A DNA stretch of 64,000 bases from Insulibacter thermoxylanivorax (GTDB lineage: Bacteria > Bacillota > Bacilli > Paenibacillales > DA-C8), in the NCBI RefSeq assembly GCF_015472005.1, contig NZ_BMAQ01000002.1, positions 1 to 64,000 of the forward strand. The letters run 5' to 3'. A program made the translations under genes and the position numbers. How positions within the stretch are numbered: position 1 is the first letter of the stretch; each line of letters begins with the position of its first letter. Positions 1 to 10,096 of this stretch are shown here, piece by piece. The notes below the pieces were generated by a model that ran no database searches, had not been told where the DNA came from, and was given only the letters and a program-made list of their open reading frames with translations.

Positions 1-604
1 TAGATTGCACATTAGATTGCATATCAACGGTTTTGTTGAGATTGCCTGTATGCCCGGCTCCATGGCTTAGTGCAGACGGATTGCACGCAGGGCCTATGAA
101 GGTTGCAGGCTTCACGCGAGCAATCGCTTCCCGCCACAGCTGCTCGGGAATACAGTAGGTGTAGGCCATGATATTCGCCGGTGTCAACTTGAGCAGATCG
201 GATCCCAGGATCACCTCCGGCATCGGTGCATTGAAGATCGCCAAGAGATGGGTCTGATCCGTCAGCGCCAATTCATAATGCCACCAGCCCTTCGGCACAT
301 TGACGATTTGTCCCGGGGTGATGGTGTAATTGAGGATCTGCTTCGTAAAGGGGCTTAGAATGGATACCGTGACAGATCCGGAGATACAGTAGATCGTTTG
401 CGCGGCATTTTGATGATAGTGGGGTTCGATGATCTGATGGGCGCTCATGTAGATATCCAGAAGCGAGATGTGATCCAGGGTGTTCAGCTGCTCCACTCCT
501 GCTAAGTTGATGTAATTCTGCTGGTTTTTGATGTAAAAAGGATTCGTGTTGAGGTCAAAGGCGAATTGCGCCGCCGGAGACGATAAATCAATGGATTCGC
601 CCAA
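1..604 (-). CDS. Cupin-domain protein, partial (3' end beyond window)
   Basis: An open frame runs on the minus strand from a TTG at 604 to the left edge with no stop, giving about 201 residues. The start is supported by a GAGGAGGAGA ribosome binding site just upstream. The protein shows cupin signatures: a first motif with HYH at roughly residues 67-69, and a second motif PGQIVNVPKGWWHYE about 45 residues later, so a single metal-binding beta-barrel is likely. No signal peptide is visible, so it is probably cytoplasmic. It is divergent from the solute-binding lipoprotein gene at 941. Cupins of this type can be sugar isomerases, dioxygenases or sensor modules; I cannot tell which. The C-terminal end, which might hold another domain, is outside the window. 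Confidence 0.75.
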   Translation of the reverse strand, partial: MGESIDLSSPAAQFAFDLNTNPFYIKNQQNYINLAGVEQLNTLDHISLLDIYMSAHQIIEPHYHQNAAQTIYCISGSVTVSILSPFTKQILNYTITPGQIVNVPKGWWHYELALTDQTHLLAIFNAPMPEVILGSDLLKLTPANIMAYTYCIPEQLWREAIARVKPATFIGPACNPSALSHGAGHTGNLNKTVDMQSNVQS

Positions 605-940
605 GGTTTGTTCTCCTCCTCATCTGGGGGCTATTGATTCAGTTGTTGATATAGGCATTCATATGCAATCGGCAGGGCGAAGGTGTTGGGTTTAAGGGAT
701 CCCGCGTGATTTTCTGTTAAGATGGATTTGATGGAATAGATGTTAGAATGTGCCTGGCGTCCGCGCGCTTCGGTCTGTATACTTAAGTCTGCGGCTGTTG
801 TGCGGAGGCATGCTTATTTCTATAAGTAAACAACGGGCAAGAAACCAAAGTTTTGCTCATTGTAATCGCATTCAATAGATTTGATAATAAGGGCAACAGC
901 TGTATTTGACGTCAATTATAGCGAAAAGAGGTTGCAACCG
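605..940. other. Divergent intergenic region with a candidate cre site
   Basis: This 336-base gap separates the minus-strand cupin gene from the plus-strand binding-protein gene. Apart from the cupin ribosome binding site near 610-620 and a cre-like site at 861-874, I see no convincing gene, terminator or repeat. A TTG at 881 opens a frame that continues into the binding protein, but the ATG at 941 is a better start. Confidence 0.5.
861..874 (+). promoter_or_regulatory. Candidate catabolite-response element (cre)
   Basis: TGTAATCGCATTCA matches the CcpA consensus TGWAANCGNTNWCA at 13 of 14 positions. It lies 67 bases before the start of the solute-binding lipoprotein gene, where CcpA binding would block or limit transcription of the sugar-uptake genes when glucose is present. 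This is a motif match only. Confidence 0.45.
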
Positions 941-2614
941 ATGCTTGGACCGGTTCGGATGATGATCAAGCTGCTGGCGTTGGTGCTTGTTTGTGTGCTT
1001 TGTACCGTATCCTGCGAGCACGGGATATCCGGCGAGGATTCAGCGGCGGAGGAGGTGCACACGAAGCATTCGCTCTATGATGAATTAGGCCTGCTGCCGT
1101 ATGATCCGCCCATTGAACTTTCGATGGCGGGAGAGAGCAGCATCTTCATCGAGGAACTCATGCAGGTATTCCCCGATGAAAGCTTAGCTGATAATCGCTG
1201 GACTAGGCTGTATGAAGAAGTGCTCGGCATCAAGATCGTCTATGACTGGATCGAGAGAGGGGATATGTACGACAAGAAACTCGGCGTAGCCATATCCTCC
1301 GGGGATATCCCCGATGTGGTGCGGGTGGATGCCAATCAGCTGCGTCTATTGAGCAACGCGGGGCAAATCCAAGACTTGACGAAGGCCTATCTGCAATATG
1401 CCACGGATCTTACGAAAGGAGTATTAACCCAGGAAGGGCTGGGGCCGTTTCAAGCGGCGACCATCGACGGCAGGCTGATGGGCATCCCGCAGGTGGATTC
1501 ATCGATCGATAAGGCTTCGCTGATCTGGATCCGCACGGATTGGCTGGAGAATCTGGGACTTAAGCCGCCGAAGACGATGGATGATGTGATCGCCATAGCG
1601 AAAGCGTTTACAGAGGAAGATCCGGATCAAAACGGGCTGCATGATACCTACGGTCTCGCTGCAACTCACTACCTGTGGGACCCGGTGGCAGGTCTGGCAG
1701 GCTTCATGGCGGGTTATGATGCCTATCCGCAGCTGTGGCTGGAAGATGAGGAGGGCCGCCTCGTATACGGCGGCATCCAGCCCGAGGTCAAAGAGGCGCT
1801 GGCCGCGCTGCAGGATCTCTATCAGCAAGGGATCCTTGACCCTTCCTTTGCGATTAAGAAGGGGGAACAAGTGAAGCAGGACATCATCGACGGCAAGATC
1901 GGCATGATGTACGGCGAGCAATGGGGCGCGTTCCATGTCGGAGGCAGCAGGAATACCGATTCCTTTGCGGACTGGAAGGCTTTTCCGATCGTTTCGGCCT
2001 ATGATCACCCGCCCATGGTCCCGCTCAAGTTCACGATCTCATCGTTCTTCGCCGTGCGGTCCGATTATGAGCATCCCGAGGCCGTCGTTAAGCTGTTTAA
2101 TCTTCATCTGGAGAAAAATTGGGGCCAAACCGCTGAGTATGAGCGTTACTACAATGATTCGGGCTCTGTCTGGCAGTTTTCTCCGGTTACCCCCTTCCCG
2201 CCCAGGAAGAACCTCAATGCATATCGGGAGATCGAGGCTTACAGGAAGGGTGAGCTGCAGGAATTTGTGACGCAGGAAGCGCAAGCGATCTGGGGTTATA
2301 TGCGATCCTATCAGGAGGAAGGTGATGCCGGGGGCTGGGGATGGGAGAGGATCTATGGACCCAGCGGCGCCTATGCGATCATCGATGCCTATGATAAGAA
2401 CGGTCAACTGCTGTATGACCGGTTCACCGGCGTGCCCACGCCGACGATGATCGACCAGGATAAGTTCTTGCAGCATCTGCAGAACGAGATGTACATCAAC
2501 ATCATCCTTGGAGATCCGCTCGAAGAATTCGACCGCTTCGTCGAGCAATGGTTGATGCTGGGCGGTGAACGCATCACCCAGGAAGTGAATGAGTGGTATC
2601 AATCGAGGGGCTGA
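941..2614 (+). CDS. Extracellular solute-binding lipoprotein (family 1, YtcQ-like)
   Basis: The protein is a substrate-binding component of a carbohydrate ABC importer, tethered to the outer face of the membrane. The ATG at 941 is preferred because AGAGG lies nine bases upstream and the product then begins with a proper lipoprotein signal (hydrophobic stretch ending LCTVSC, with the lipidated Cys near residue 25). The mature part, about 530 residues, has the two-lobed family-1 architecture, with segments such as GMMYGEQWGAF and PMVPLKFTISSFFAVRS typical of the Paenibacillus YtcQ/LplA group. No permease lies beside it. Instead it is followed 84 bases later by a YesM-type kinase and YesN-type regulator, so it may serve the permeases further downstream or act as a ligand presenter for the kinase. 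Ligand is probably a hemicellulose oligosaccharide, inferred from the neighbouring GH43 genes. Confidence 0.85.
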   Translation: MLGPVRMMIKLLALVLVCVLCTVSCEHGISGEDSAAEEVHTKHSLYDELGLLPYDPPIELSMAGESSIFIEELMQVFPDESLADNRWTRLYEEVLGIKIVYDWIERGDMYDKKLGVAISSGDIPDVVRVDANQLRLLSNAGQIQDLTKAYLQYATDLTKGVLTQEGLGPFQAATIDGRLMGIPQVDSSIDKASLIWIRTDWLENLGLKPPKTMDDVIAIAKAFTEEDPDQNGLHDTYGLAATHYLWDPVAGLAGFMAGYDAYPQLWLEDEEGRLVYGGIQPEVKEALAALQDLYQQGILDPSFAIKKGEQVKQDIIDGKIGMMYGEQWGAFHVGGSRNTDSFADWKAFPIVSAYDHPPMVPLKFTISSFFAVRSDYEHPEAVVKLFNLHLEKNWGQTAEYERYYNDSGSVWQFSPVTPFPPRKNLNAYREIEAYRKGELQEFVTQEAQAIWGYMRSYQEEGDAGGWGWERIYGPSGAYAIIDAYDKNGQLLYDRFTGVPTPTMIDQDKFLQHLQNEMYINIILGDPLEEFDRFVEQWLMLGGERITQEVNEWYQSRG

Positions 2615-2698
2615 TTCAAGGCCGGATACCGGCTCATGATCGCTGCATCGCGCAGGCCGTCCGCCGCACTTCATCGGTACAGCAATGGAGGAATCAGA

Positions 2699-4462
2699 TT
2701 GTTAAGGTTTCCGGTCACTTCATTACGCAATTCGATCTTTACTCGAATGGTCATCATCTACCTGATCTTCGTCATCCCGATCATCCTGCTCGGCATCTAC
2801 CTGTACAGCTGGAGTTATCATAACGCCAGCGAAGAGATCTCCCGGGCGCAGGAAGCGCAGCTCGCTTCCTATCTTGACAACCTGGAGCGCGAGATCGCTT
2901 GGCTGGAGCTGCAGATGTTCGACATCAAGGAGGATAATGAGATTCACCGCGCGGCGGTGACCTGGTCGCTGCTGAGCAATGTGGAGCGGAAGAACAGTTT
3001 GATCTATGTGCAGCAGCGGCTGGTATCGATCAAGAACAGCAGTTCCTTGATCAAGGATGTCTATGTGCACATGCGGCCCGCGAATCAGTCGGTCTCCGCT
3101 GTCATGGGGATCTACGATTATGATAAGGGAGCTTTTGACCATCTCAGCTGGAACTCCCGCTACCATGAAGGGAAATTTGTCTTGATGAACGATGCCTTGC
3201 AACTGGCTGCCCTGAAGCAGAGTGGCAGGAAGAGCGAGCCGCCGCTGTTCATCGTTCAGATCGAATTGGATACGGATGAGATGCTGCAGTCGATGGAACG
3301 GCTGAACTTGTATACGGGAAGCGGCTCGCTGCTGATCTTCGATGCCCTTGGCTACGTACTGGCAAGCGGCGAAGGGGACCACCAGCTGCTGCAGGAGTCC
3401 ATAATGAACTTGAAGCCGGAGATCGCAAGCCCACAGATCTTGACGATCCAAGGCGAGGAGTATCAGCTTAACCGACTGGCATCGGAGGAGCTGCGGCTCA
3501 GCGTCGTCAGTTACCTGCCGGAAGTAGAAGTCAAGCGTCCGCTCCATCGATTCGAGCAATGGGCTTGGATCTATGCCTGTGTATCCTTGCTTGCCGTGGT
3601 GGCTTATGCCTACATCAGTTACAAGGAGATCCATCAGCCGCTGCTTGTGCTGGTGCGCAGTTTCCGCAAGATGGAAGGAGGCATGCTTGATCTTCATATC
3701 GATCACAATCAGCATGATGAATTCGGGTATTTGTACGACCGCTTTAATCAGATGATCAGCCGCCTGCAGGATCTCATCGAGCAGGATTATAAACGGCAGA
3801 TGATGGTGCAGCGAGCGGAGTTGAAGCAGCTCCAGTCGCAGATTAATCCGCACTTCCTCTATAACAGTTTCTTCATCCTGCATTCGATGGCGAAGGTGGG
3901 CGATCTTGAACGGATTGAGGAATTCACATTGATGATCGGGGAATATTTCCGCTTCATCACCCGCAACGGCGAGGATTTTGTCGCTCTGGAAGACGAGACG
4001 CGGCACTCCCGGATGTACACGGAGATTCAGAAGCTTCGTTTCTCACGACGGATCAAGGTCCAGTTCGGCGATTTGCCGGAAGGGGTAGAGCGGGTGAGGG
4101 TGCCTAAACTGATCATCCAGCCGATCATTGAGAACGCCTATGAACACAGCTTGGAAAGAACCGAGGAAGGATGCCTCAGCGTCTCCTTCCATAGAACAGG
4201 CAGTTTCCTTCAGATCATCGTGGAGAACAGCGGCGACATCTCAGATCAGGAGATTGAAGAGCTCCGGAAGCGACTGAATCATACGCCGGAAACCCATGAG
4301 ATGACGGGAATGATCAATATTCACAGACGTCTGATCCTGGCCTTCGGCGAAGAGAGCGGCCTCTTACTGTCGAGAAGCGATATGGGCGGACTGAAAGTCA
4401 CCATTCAGATCATGTTAGATGGGAGGAGCGGGGATGATGCATCGCCTGTTGATCGTGGATGA
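2699..4462 (+). CDS. Sensor histidine kinase, YesM type
   Basis: This is a membrane sensor kinase of the LytS/YesM class, expected to phosphorylate the regulator encoded next. I start it at the TTG at 2699 because GGAGG lies exactly seven bases upstream; this gives about 587 residues. It has a transmembrane helix near residues 18-38, a large extracellular sensor region to about residue 285, a second helix near 290-312, a HAMP linker, then the His_kinase box with QINPHFLYNS (phosphorylated His near residue 385) and a C-terminal ATPase domain. The N-box reads PIIENAYEHS instead of the usual form ending in AxxH. The gene overlaps the response regulator by 29 bases, showing translational coupling. 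The ligand is unknown but by context is a plant oligosaccharide. Confidence 0.9.
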   Translation: MLRFPVTSLRNSIFTRMVIIYLIFVIPIILLGIYLYSWSYHNASEEISRAQEAQLASYLDNLEREIAWLELQMFDIKEDNEIHRAAVTWSLLSNVERKNSLIYVQQRLVSIKNSSSLIKDVYVHMRPANQSVSAVMGIYDYDKGAFDHLSWNSRYHEGKFVLMNDALQLAALKQSGRKSEPPLFIVQIELDTDEMLQSMERLNLYTGSGSLLIFDALGYVLASGEGDHQLLQESIMNLKPEIASPQILTIQGEEYQLNRLASEELRLSVVSYLPEVEVKRPLHRFEQWAWIYACVSLLAVVAYAYISYKEIHQPLLVLVRSFRKMEGGMLDLHIDHNQHDEFGYLYDRFNQMISRLQDLIEQDYKRQMMVQRAELKQLQSQINPHFLYNSFFILHSMAKVGDLERIEEFTLMIGEYFRFITRNGEDFVALEDETRHSRMYTEIQKLRFSRRIKVQFGDLPEGVERVRVPKLIIQPIIENAYEHSLERTEEGCLSVSFHRTGSFLQIIVENSGDISDQEIEELRKRLNHTPETHEMTGMINIHRRLILAFGEESGLLLSRSDMGGLKVTIQIMLDGRSGDDASPVDRG

Positions 4463-6077
4463 TGAGGAGATCATCACGGACAGCTTGTATGAAGTATTCA
4501 ACCAGGTGATGTCCGACGAACTGGACATCTATCGGGCTTATTCCGCAAGAGAGGCGCTGGATTGGTTATCGCGAACCCGGATCGACATCGTCCTGACGGA
4601 TATCCGCATGCCGGGGATGAACGGCCTGGAGCTGATGGATGAGATTCAGATCTATTGGCCGCGCTGCCGCATCATCTTCCTGACGGGGCACAGCGAATTT
4701 GATTATGCCTATCAAGCGATGAAGGTGCCCAGCGTTCGCTATCTGCTGAAGACCGAAGGTTATGACAAAGTCGTGCAGACGGTTCGTGAGGTCTTGGAAG
4801 AGATCCGCCACCATGAACGGATGGACCAGCTGATCAGCAAATCCCAGGAGCTGATGGGAGAGGTGCAGCTGCTTTGGCAGCGGGATTATTTCCGCTATCT
4901 GATTCAACATCCGGAGGAGATGAAAGAGGAGGATTTGGCGAATGATTTTCAGCGCCTGAATATTCCCTTGGATGTCCGCATGCCGGTGGTTTTGGTCTTA
5001 GGCCATCTCGAATACCGCGACGGTCTGACCTTTATGGAACGCTCCGAGCAGTTGAATGAAGTCAGGCTGCTGTGGCATTCCTACTTCGCTGAACATGTGC
5101 GGAGCATCGGCATCGAAGACCCTTACGGAGATGTCCTGTGGTTCATTCAGCCGTCTCATCCGCATCATGAGGAGCAGAGGCATGAACATTTTCATCGCTA
5201 TCTAGAGGGGACGATGGAGCTGATACAGCAGACGGTGATGGAGGACAAAGGGCTGGCGCTGACCTTCGTGATCAGCAGCGCTGCTTGCCGCTGGCTTGAC
5301 GTATCGCAGCAGTATGAACGCCTCCATCTGCTGCGCCACCTCCGCTTTGGCGGCGGATTGCCCGCGATTCTCCGCGATCAGCAGGAGGACAGCGAGGAAC
5401 TCGCTTGCCAGGATGCCTATCGGATGAAGCAGAAAGTCGATGTCCTGGCCGCTCACCTGGATGCCGGGAAAGTCGATGAGTTCCATGCTGGCTTCGATGA
5501 ATTGATGATGAATGTCGTAGCTTTGAATCCGGCGACGAATGCGGCGCTGGCCGTGGAGATCTATTACGGGATCGCCCTGATCCTGCTGGGACATATCAAC
5601 CGCTTTGGTCTGCAGTCCGATGTCGGCGATTACAGCAAACTCATGAAATTCGATGAACATCCCTCACTCAGTGAAGCTTTCATCTATCTCTATCAAGTCG
5701 CAGGCCGCATCTTCGAATCCAACCGGCTTAAGGAGAAAGATCGGGCGGCGAAGGTCATCGACCGGGTCTGCGATTATATCATCGCTAACTTGAGTGAGGA
5801 TCTGTCCCTGGTGCGGCTGGCTGAGGTCCATTATTTCAATCCTTCCTATCTATCGCGGCTGTTCAAACAAGAGAAAGGCATGAATCTTTCGGAGTTCATT
5901 GAGCAATGCCGCATAACCAAGGCGAAGGAATTGCTGGCCAATCGCGACCTGAAAGTGCGGGAAGTCGCTGCAGCCGTCGGTTACGAAGCGGCGCATTCCT
6001 TCACGCGATTCTTTAAGAAAACAACCGGCCTGTCTCCTCAGGAGTACAGGGATCAATTAATAGGAGGAGCAGTATGA
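4434..6077 (+). CDS. Response regulator with AraC-type DNA-binding domain, YesN type
   Basis: The protein pairs with the upstream kinase. The receiver domain occupies roughly residues 1-120, with the acidic pair in LIVDDEE, the phospho-acceptor Asp at about residue 56 (VLTDIRMPG) and a conserved Lys in RYLLKTE. A long middle region (about 130-440) is typical of YesN proteins and of uncertain fold. The C-terminal 100 residues hold two helix-turn-helix motifs of the AraC family (DLSLVRLAEVHYFNPSYLSR and VREVAAAVGYEAAHSFTRFF). Of two adjacent ATGs I use 4434, about seven bases after GGGAGG. The stop overlaps the ATG of the GH43 gene, so kinase, regulator and enzymes form one transcription unit and the regulator probably activates these GH43 genes. 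Confidence 0.9.
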   Translation: MMHRLLIVDDEEIITDSLYEVFNQVMSDELDIYRAYSAREALDWLSRTRIDIVLTDIRMPGMNGLELMDEIQIYWPRCRIIFLTGHSEFDYAYQAMKVPSVRYLLKTEGYDKVVQTVREVLEEIRHHERMDQLISKSQELMGEVQLLWQRDYFRYLIQHPEEMKEEDLANDFQRLNIPLDVRMPVVLVLGHLEYRDGLTFMERSEQLNEVRLLWHSYFAEHVRSIGIEDPYGDVLWFIQPSHPHHEEQRHEHFHRYLEGTMELIQQTVMEDKGLALTFVISSAACRWLDVSQQYERLHLLRHLRFGGGLPAILRDQQEDSEELACQDAYRMKQKVDVLAAHLDAGKVDEFHAGFDELMMNVVALNPATNAALAVEIYYGIALILLGHINRFGLQSDVGDYSKLMKFDEHPSLSEAFIYLYQVAGRIFESNRLKEKDRAAKVIDRVCDYIIANLSEDLSLVRLAEVHYFNPSYLSRLFKQEKGMNLSEFIEQCRITKAKELLANRDLKVREVAAAVGYEAAHSFTRFFKKTTGLSPQEYRDQLIGGAV

Positions 6078-9000
6078 TGAGCATTCAAGCCAAGCGGCTG
6101 ATGCCGTACCTCGCAGCCGCGGCGGTACTGCTCGCTGCAGCTGCAGCCATCATCATCACCTTAAACCGCAGCATCCTGCCGCCGCAGGCGAAGGATCCGG
6201 GCTATGCCGAGAATCCGATTATCTGGGCGGATGTCCCGGATCCGAGCGTGATCCGCGTCGGTGATGAATACTATATGTCCAGCACGACGATGCACATGAT
6301 GCCTGGAACGCCGATCATGCGGTCGACGGATCTGGTGAACTGGGAGATCATCGGCTATCCCTATGATCGTTTGGAGGAGAATGACGCTTATGCCCTTCGC
6401 AATGGTCAGAACGCTTACGGCAAAGGCTCGTGGGCGAGCAGTCTGAACTATCGCGACGGCGTATTCTATGTGCTGTTCTCTGCCTTGGATACGGGCAAAA
6501 CGTATCTGTTCAGCACGACGGATCCGGCAGGGCGCTGGAGCCGCACGGAGTTCCCGATGTACATGCATGATCCTTCCCTGCTCTTTGATGACGACGGCAG
6601 GGCCTACATCATCCACGGGCGAACGGATCTGACGGTGACGGAACTGAGCGAAGACTACAAGTCCTTGAAGCCGGGCGGTCTGAATCAGACGATCATCACC
6701 TCGGGCAAAGAGGGAATGGAAGGCGCCCATGCCTACAAGATCAACGGGCGGTACTACATTGCCACGATCTGGTGGGAAGAGGGCAATATTCGCAGGCAGT
6801 ATGTCTATCGGGCCGACCGCATCGAGGGACCGTATGAAGAGCGTCTGGTACTAAGCGATACCATGGGTTATAAGCATCACGGCGTGGCCCAGGGCGGACT
6901 GGTCGATACGCCTGAGGGCGATTGGTACGCGATGTTGTTCCAAGATCATGATGCCGTCGGACGCGTGCCGGTGCTCGTGCCGGTGCGCTGGGAGGACGGC
7001 TGGCCGGTATACGGCGATGAAGAGGGCAAGGTACCGCTGCGATTCGCTAAACCGGGCGTAAGTGACTTTGAAACGGAACTGGTGCAAAGCGACGAGTTCT
7101 ATCAAGAGGAAGCCTTCTTCCCCGAGGAGGATGACGCTGATCCGGCGGGCGATGAAGGGATGGAATATACCAAAAATCCCCGCTTCGATGAGGGACTGGC
7201 CCATTGGAAGGCCAGAGGATCGGAGATCAAGATCATCGAAGAGGACGGCCAGTCTATCGCCCATGTTTCGAAACGAAGCGGCACCTGGGCCGGCATCGAA
7301 CAAAGTTTCAGCTGGCGGCTGCAGCCCGGCAAGGAATACCGGGCGGCATTCCGCATCAAGTATACAGAGGGACCGGAGTCCAAGGAGTTCATCCTGACTG
7401 CTCAGAAGGTGATCGATGGTCAAACCTCTTATCAGAACCTGGTGAGAGGAACGGTCAAGAAAGGGGAGTGGCAGGTCATCCAAGGCACCTTCACGATCCC
7501 GGAGGAAGCGGCCAGCATCGATCTGTTCCTGGAGACGCCTTGGGTGGAGCATCCTGATCCGGAGAAGGATCTGATGGATTTCTATGTTGATTATCTATCC
7601 ATCAAGGAGAGCGGAAGCGGCGGGGCCAATCCCGAATCGGCTCCCAACGGATCAAAGCTGGGCCTCACCTGGCAATGGAACCATAATCCGGATAACAGCA
7701 AGTGGTCCTTGCTTGAACGCAGGGGATACCTCCGCCTGTATACGGCAAACATCGCCGACAATCTCGAGCAGGCGCGGAACACCCTAACCCAGCGGACCAT
7801 GGGACCTTACAGCTCCGGCTGGATCGCTCTGGAGACGAGCCGTATGCTGGAGGGCGACTACGCAGGACTTGCCGCCTTCCAGAAGGAGTATGGATTCATC
7901 GGGGTCACGAAGCAGAACGGGACTTCTTATATCGTCATGGAGCGCTGGGACGGAGAACAGGCCAGAACGGAGCTGCTGGAGGAACGCGTCTATCTGAAGG
8001 CAGATCTGGACTTTACCGTCGATCGGGCAAGGTTCTACTACAGTTATGACGGCGTGCAGTGGGAGCCCTTCGGCACGGAACTGCAGATGAGGTATACCTT
8101 GCCGCACTTTATGGGCTATCGGTTTGCCATCTTCAACTTCGCTACGAAGCAGACCGGCGGATATGTCGATGTCGATTATTTCCGCTTCGCGCCGGAACTG
8201 ACCGGCAGCCGCACGCCGGAGGATTACCGGGTCTATATGAGCACGGATACGATCGTTGTCAGCAGTGATCCGGAGCTCACCTATGACCTCCCGATCCTGA
8301 TCAACCGCTATCCTGAAGGGGAGTCTGTAAGCGAGATTCGCCTGGAGATCGCAGCCGGGGATACCGTTGAAATCATCGATTTCCTCCCCCATGAAGCGAA
8401 TCTGGGAGCGGTAAAGGTAAACACCGGTCAAAAGGATGGCAGCTGGACTGTCAGCATCTTGCCTGAGGACGGCGAGGAAGCGATCATCTATGACAACCAT
8501 GACCGAAGCCGCCGCTTTGCGGTGCTTCGCATCCGAGCCAAGGCGGCTCACGATTACGATCAAACCGATCCAGAGGAGGTTCAATTAAAAGCAATGGAAA
8601 TTTATCACAAGGATAACCGTCAAGAATCCTACAATGTCAGCAGTGCTAATGCGCGGATCAATGTGTTGAAACCCGCTGAGGCGATCGGCAAAGTTCCGCC
8701 AAGCGGCAACCCGCTCGTCTCTCATAAGTTCGGCGCAGACCCGTACGCACTGGTATACAACGGCCGCGTCTATCTCTATATGACCAATGATGTTTTTGAG
8801 TACGATGCGGACGGCAATATCAAAGATAACACCTATGCCAAGATCAACAAGATCGGCGTGATCTCTTCCGACGATCTGGTGAACTGGACGGACCATGGGG
8901 AGATTGCCGTTGCCGGTCCGCAGGGAGCAGCGAAGTGGGCGTCGCAGTCCTGGGCGCCGGCTGTGGTCCATAAGGTGATCGATGGTAAGGATCGATTCTT

Positions 9001-10096
9001 CCTGTATTTTGCGAACAATGCCAGCAATATCGGCGTGCTGACCAGCGACAGCCCGCTGGGACCGTGGGTGGATCCCATAGGCAAGCCGCTGATCGAGCGT
9101 TCTACACCGGGTGTGGAAGGGGTGCACTGGCTGTTCGATCCGGCTGTTCTCGTCGATGATGACGGCACGGGTTATATCTATTTCGGCGGCGGTGTGCCCG
9201 GCGAGCAGTTTGAACGGCCGCGGACCTCGCGCGTCATGCAGCTGGGCGACGACATGATCAGCGTGGTCGGCGAAGCCGTTGAGATCGATGCGCCTTTTAT
9301 GTTCGAGGATAACGGCATCCACAAGCATAACGGCATTTATTACTATACGTACTGCTCGAATTTCTACAGCGGGGTTCGTCCTGAGGGCAGTCCCGGCGCC
9401 GGCGAGATCGTCTATATGTACAGCGAGAATCCGATGGGACCGTGGAAGTACGGCGGCACGATCCTGAAGAACCCGATGCATTTCTTCGGCGTCGGCGGCA
9501 ACAATCACCATGCGATCTTCTCGTTCAACGGCGAATGGTATATCGCCTACCATGCTCAGACCTTGGCGAAAGCCATGGGTGAAGCGAAGGGATACCGCTC
9601 CACGCATCTGAACAAGGTCTATATGAACGAGGATGGATCGATTCAGGAGATCACGGCGGATTATGAAGGGGTACCGCAGCTGAAACCGCTCGATCCTTTC
9701 CAGCGGGTGGAAGCGGAGACCTTCGCATGGAATGCGGGTGTCAAGACAAGAGCCGCGGAAGAAGGAGATCCGGAAAACCGCGTGCTGACGGAGATTCAGA
9801 GCGGGGACTGGATCGCCCTCTCGCAGGTGGATTTCGGCGATTCCGAAGCGATAAGCTTTATCGCATCCATCGGCAACGTCCGTGCGGACAGCTTCATCGA
9901 ACTGCGTCTGGGCAGTGTCGACGGCGAACGGATCGGCACGCTGCCGATTGCCGTGAAGGATGCTGATACGGGATGGGCGGAGCTTCGCGCGGAGCTTTCG
10001 CCGGTACAGGGCGTGCACGATCTGTACTTGGTCTTTGCTGGTCCTGCGGGAGTCGATCTCTTCGAGATGGATTACTGGAGGTTGGCAGATGAATAA
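6074..10096 (+). CDS. Giant modular protein with two GH43 catalytic domains
   Basis: A 1,340-residue membrane-anchored or secreted enzyme for arabinoxylan side chains or xylo-oligosaccharides. Order of parts: N-terminal signal/anchor helix (about 10-31); first GH43 beta-propeller (about 45-350) with base Asp in WADVPDPS, Asp in MHDPSLLF and acid Glu in EGAHAYKING; a CBM4/22-like jelly roll (about 365-515); a concanavalin-like GH43 C-terminal domain containing TWQWNHNPDN (about 530-715); a cohesin-like beta domain (about 725-865); a second, different GH43 propeller (about 875-1210) with ADPYALVYNG, LFDPAVLVDDDG and MFEDNGIHKHNG; and a CBM6-like domain to the end. The first catalytic part resembles the product of the next gene, the second looks more like arabinofuranosidase subfamilies. 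All six predicted catalytic acids are present. The start codon overlaps the regulator stop (ATGA). Confidence 0.85.
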   Translation: MMSIQAKRLMPYLAAAAVLLAAAAAIIITLNRSILPPQAKDPGYAENPIIWADVPDPSVIRVGDEYYMSSTTMHMMPGTPIMRSTDLVNWEIIGYPYDRLEENDAYALRNGQNAYGKGSWASSLNYRDGVFYVLFSALDTGKTYLFSTTDPAGRWSRTEFPMYMHDPSLLFDDDGRAYIIHGRTDLTVTELSEDYKSLKPGGLNQTIITSGKEGMEGAHAYKINGRYYIATIWWEEGNIRRQYVYRADRIEGPYEERLVLSDTMGYKHHGVAQGGLVDTPEGDWYAMLFQDHDAVGRVPVLVPVRWEDGWPVYGDEEGKVPLRFAKPGVSDFETELVQSDEFYQEEAFFPEEDDADPAGDEGMEYTKNPRFDEGLAHWKARGSEIKIIEEDGQSIAHVSKRSGTWAGIEQSFSWRLQPGKEYRAAFRIKYTEGPESKEFILTAQKVIDGQTSYQNLVRGTVKKGEWQVIQGTFTIPEEAASIDLFLETPWVEHPDPEKDLMDFYVDYLSIKESGSGGANPESAPNGSKLGLTWQWNHNPDNSKWSLLERRGYLRLYTANIADNLEQARNTLTQRTMGPYSSGWIALETSRMLEGDYAGLAAFQKEYGFIGVTKQNGTSYIVMERWDGEQARTELLEERVYLKADLDFTVDRARFYYSYDGVQWEPFGTELQMRYTLPHFMGYRFAIFNFATKQTGGYVDVDYFRFAPELTGSRTPEDYRVYMSTDTIVVSSDPELTYDLPILINRYPEGESVSEIRLEIAAGDTVEIIDFLPHEANLGAVKVNTGQKDGSWTVSILPEDGEEAIIYDNHDRSRRFAVLRIRAKAAHDYDQTDPEEVQLKAMEIYHKDNRQESYNVSSANARINVLKPAEAIGKVPPSGNPLVSHKFGADPYALVYNGRVYLYMTNDVFEYDADGNIKDNTYAKINKIGVISSDDLVNWTDHGEIAVAGPQGAAKWASQSWAPAVVHKVIDGKDRFFLYFANNASNIGVLTSDSPLGPWVDPIGKPLIERSTPGVEGVHWLFDPAVLVDDDGTGYIYFGGGVPGEQFERPRTSRVMQLGDDMISVVGEAVEIDAPFMFEDNGIHKHNGIYYYTYCSNFYSGVRPEGSPGAGEIVYMYSENPMGPWKYGGTILKNPMHFFGVGGNNHHAIFSFNGEWYIAYHAQTLAKAMGEAKGYRSTHLNKVYMNEDGSIQEITADYEGVPQLKPLDPFQRVEAETFAWNAGVKTRAAEEGDPENRVLTEIQSGDWIALSQVDFGDSEAISFIASIGNVRADSFIELRLGSVDGERIGTLPIAVKDADTGWAELRAELSPVQGVHDLYLVFAGPAGVDLFEMDYWRLADE

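Noticed and set aside
881-940. TTG start extending the first binding protein by 20 residues
   Set aside because: No ribosome binding site before 881 and the extension would spoil the lipoprotein signal; ATG at 941 is better supported.
2723-4006. Long minus-strand open frame opposite the YesM-type kinase gene
   Set aside because: Same artefact of antisense codon pattern; no start signals or domain.
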